Of a stretch of DNA of 64,000 nucleotides, positions 61,490-64,000 are shown piece by piece. A program made the translations under genes and the position numbers. Below the pieces are notes generated by a model, which had not been told where the DNA came from, made no database searches, and was given only the letters and a program-made list of their open reading frames with translations. This DNA comes from Allacma fusca. Lineage: Eukaryota; Arthropoda; Collembola; Symphypleona; Sminthuridae. The DNA lies in the NCBI GenBank assembly GCA_947179485.1, contig OX359247.1:1069501-1133500 (forward strand). Direction: 5' to 3'. The stretch's first letter is position 1. Each line of letters opens with the position of its first letter.

Positions 61490-61754
61490 GACCGTGACAG
61501 AGCGTCACAAATTATGAGCAGAAAAAAACGCAGCAGTTGCGATAGCTTTAAGTGAAAATGTCATTGATTGCGGCTTCAACAGTGCGTGTGGTCGAACAGA
61601 AAATGAAAATGCCTTCGTTGCCTGGACCGTAATGGTATTTCCTATTTCATTTGATATTTGAATTGTAAGTAGTCTTACAATAATTTTTTTCTAAAATCTT
61701 TTATATTATTTTGTTGTGGGTATAGTTCCAGCTGGCGCTCCTCCACAGAGGTAA
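61490..61754 (+). pseudogene. Decayed paralog of the peptide gene at 6876
   Basis: The block aligns with the mature-peptide part of exon 1 of the gene at 6876. The SSCDSFK start, the CxW segment and the final Cys-rich end are recognisable. A stop replaces the Arg codon after SSCDSFK (CGA to TGA), and the signal peptide is missing. The intron with GTATTT in place of GTAAGT, a TGTGGGTATAG acceptor ending at 61725, and exon 2 (61726-61754, VPAGAPPQR then stop) are still visible. The matching 3' flank continues to about 61,900. Confidence 0.75.
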
Positions 61755-61945
61755 GACAAATGTGTAAAAGGACAATATAGAAGAACCCGGCTTTTTTCAT
61801 GACTTCAAACAATTAAGACCCTGTTGGCTTTCTCTCTCTAATAGAGAACTCATATTTCCGGCTCTGAGTTACCACAACCCATGCTATAGAACGAATAATA
61901 ATATTGGCATGTACAATTTAATCACCGCAACGCGTCCCAAAATCC

Positions 61946-62209
61946 TTGCATGTTGAACGTGCGCAGGAACTCCGGAATGAAGGGGGACAAGTGAAACATT
62001 GCCACCCCAAAAAAAGTCAGGGAGGCAGAGACTATAGACATGTTCATTTGAAGGAGGTTACCAAATCTTTGGAGCGCGGTTCAAGTTTGAACTTCAAAGC
62101 ACATTGGTGCTTAGCTAATTTTTGTTTTCATATGAAAAACCACTAAGTGCAAGTTTATAGAATTAAAAAACTGATTTTGATGAGGTAAATAAACGTTAAT
62201 CAGTTGAAA
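61946..62209 (+). other. Unassigned stretch
   Basis: A 66-codon open frame (61946-62146) has no motif I recognise and is probably chance. Confidence 0.35.
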
Positions 62210-62307
62210 ATGCCAACATGTATTGTTCCTCGTTGCAATAATACCGAAAAAATTCCCCTTGGAAATTTTTTCGCCTTCCAGTCAATGAAAAGGACATGAA
62301 TTAATGG
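62210..62307 (+). pseudogene. THAP-domain fragment with frameshift
   Basis: The ATG at 62210 starts MPTCIVPRCNN, with the C-x4-C of a THAP zinc finger. The usual F-R-x-P and downstream Trp of the domain are found only after changing frame at the T-run near 62,265, and a stop lies just before the Trp. THAP domains occur in P-element-type transposases and in host proteins derived from them, so this is probably a transposon relic. Confidence 0.55.
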
Positions 62308-62568
62308 ATTAAGATTTTTAATTGTTAACACATTCATACACATCAATGAATCTCAGATCACATTACTATTAGATTCAGTACAAGATATATTTTAATGCTA
62401 ATTTACCTCTACAATGTAATACGGTAATTTTGATTTATTTTCCGTGGATCCTCTTCCAGGTTCAACATGCCCCGTACTGTTATTGCTCCCTTTGACCATT
62501 TTTCTAACAGTTTTTTATAAAAGTTCCTTCATTTTTATTATCAACATATAAACAATATTGTTTAAATA

Positions 62569-62844
62569 AAAAATGAGGTTTTAAAAAAACCAAAACGAAG
62601 ATGCTTTTACGGTTCTAAAAAGTGAAAAACTAGCATTTGGTGCGGGAGGAATTAGAGCAACAATGAACGATACAAAGCATCTCGGGTGCAAACACATACG
62701 TATACATAATATATTATTCGGTAGCACCCGAGATGCTTTGTATCGTTCATTATTGCTCTAATTCCTCCCGCACCAAATGCTAGTTTTTCACTTTTTAGAA
62801 CCGTAAAAGCATCTTCGTTTTGGTTTTTTTAAAACCTCATTTTT
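62569..62844. mobile_element. Near-perfect 276-bp palindrome (MITE) with TA target duplication
   Basis: Arms of about 120 bases (62569 to about 62,690 and about 62,723-62,844) are inverted copies with only a few differences. Both start AAAAATGAGGTTTTAAAA at the outer end, around a spacer of about 33 bases. TA flanks it at 62567-62568 and 62845-62846. No ORF. RNA from it would fold into one long hairpin. Confidence 0.8.
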
Positions 62845-62849
62845 TATTC

Positions 62850-63640
62850 AATGGTTTTCTAAATAATTTTCTTGATTTTATGAGTCCATAAATATTACAG
62901 TAATACATTATTAAAATATTCATGAAGTTCAAATAATTTAATTAGTTGTTAATATTGGAAAGACTTGAAGTTGCGTTTCGAATATTAAAGGTTATGATTA
63001 TGACAACCATAGTTTGCATTTTTAAACAATTAATTTTTAAGGGTTTTATCAAAGTTGTTGTGGGGGAAGACCTTTAAAAAAACTGCAATGTATTAGGATA
63101 GGCAATTCCGTAGACTCAAGGGAAAACTTGGGTATAAACAGCTTCAGATCTCGTAAACTATACATGCTGAAGAGGCGAGTTAAACATTGGAGGTTATACA
63201 AATTCTGTCATTGACTTTAAGCCCTTAATATTAGGATTTGGTCAAAGGGTGTAGAAGTTATCCTCAAATCTTTTTTTTTCATGGGGGGGTAAGTGCATAT
63301 CTACGCTTTGCGTTTTTTTCCGCAACGAATTTTTCAAAAGTTGAAAATTCTACTTTTTGCGAATCAGTAAAAAAGCATCTTCGTAAAAAATTGTCCAGTG
63401 AAGTATAACGTCTCGTTGAGCTTAAAAATTTCAGATTTTAGCATGTAAAAAAAACTAGCTCATGTTTATTTTAATCCAATAACGAACAAATGATAAACAA
63501 CACATGTAGTTTACAACGTCAGTACAAAAATTGTGTTCAGCAAGATTTTCGCCCAGCAAACTTTCCTTCCTGGTAGAGGCCCCCGAATATATGTATACCT
63601 GGTATGATTATGTTAGGTATAGGAAAACTAGGCACTTGCT
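62850..63640. other. Gene-free stretch
   Basis: AT-rich DNA, no supported feature. Confidence 0.45.
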
Positions 63641-63646
63641 GAACCG

Positions 63647-63880
63647 TGAATATAGTTGGCATTAATTTTTACCAAACTAGTGCTGACAATGAGGATTCAC
63701 CTAAGGTTAACCAAATATATTTTGACCCCACCGACAACATAGTTGGTAGTAATTGAAGGAAAAAAGGTGCTAACAATGAGACAACATATAAGTACCACCA
63801 AGTATTTTAATTCCACCAAGAACACAGTTGGTATTACTTGAAGAAAAACTAGTGCTGACTATGAGGAATCAGAAACCAGG
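63647..63880 (+). repeat. Degenerate tandem repeat, period about 87 bp, three copies
   Basis: AGTTGGNANTAATT, a short A-rich run and then GTGCTGACAATGAG recur at about 63,650, 63,738 and 63,824. It runs close to the window edge. Confidence 0.6.
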
Positions 63881-64000
63881 GCAACGATACATATCCACAA
63901 AATGTTCTCGTATCAAATGTTATCAATTTCCTTTGTATGCTCACCAACACATATGACAACTGTTGTGGGTCGTCGTGCAATGACCCCCGTTACTCCTTTT

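Overview
The window is repeat-rich, AT-rich animal DNA, most likely from an insect or another arthropod. The evidence is short introns (about 70-100 bases), a BEL/Pao element, a gypsy/errantivirus-like element with ATAT target duplications, and many hAT-, Foldback- and pogo-like non-autonomous transposons. I could not identify the species. I saw no rRNA, tRNA or CRISPR array.

Bases 1-26,300 hold a dispersed family of small secreted cationic peptides. There are five apparently intact genes, at 3785, 6876, 8237, 16105 and 23780, all on the plus strand. A truncated copy lies at 8074, a decayed copy at about 61,490, and a copy of flanking DNA without its gene at about 25,660. Each precursor has a signal peptide, a short pro-region, a dibasic RxKR or WKR site, and a mature peptide with the spacing C-x8-C-x5-C-W/F-x7-C. 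Between the genes sit non-autonomous DNA transposons whose ends and target duplications can be read exactly: hAT-like at 2626-3431, 11915-12966, 13722-14778 and 16780-17610, and a Foldback-like palindrome at 10984-11889 with a perfect 9-bp duplication. Each carries its own array of short tandem motifs. An internally deleted BEL/Pao element lies on the minus strand at 19902-22720.

Bases 26,300-29,267 are gene-free and hold duplications and an 11-copy 34-bp tandem array.

Bases 29,272-58,047 are a single giant LTR retrotransposon of 28,776 bp, about four times the usual size for a gypsy-type element. The 570-bp LTRs differ by one base by eye, and the element is flanked by ATAT. It has a 3.1-kb leader with about nine dispersed copies of a GGGCCG...GAGCGC motif, then a 2,182-codon Gag with a capsid-like domain, a Q/N/G/Y-rich tract and a CCHC knuckle. 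Pol has protease, RT, RNase H and integrase, but also an in-frame TAA and a Gly where the RT motif A Asp should be. Five short coiled-coil ORFs overlap the Pol tail in another frame. They are followed by an Arg-rich small ORF, an RS-rich protein, a 1,759-codon open frame I do not recognise, and a 3'-terminal membrane protein preceded by a splice-acceptor-like sequence where env would be. The region downstream of pol is the strongest candidate for something undescribed.

Bases 58,052-64,000 hold a pogo/Tigger-like element (58535-59373), remnants of an RT-like ORF and a THAP-domain ORF, the decayed peptide gene, a near-perfect 276-bp palindrome (62569-62844) and a tandem repeat near the right edge.
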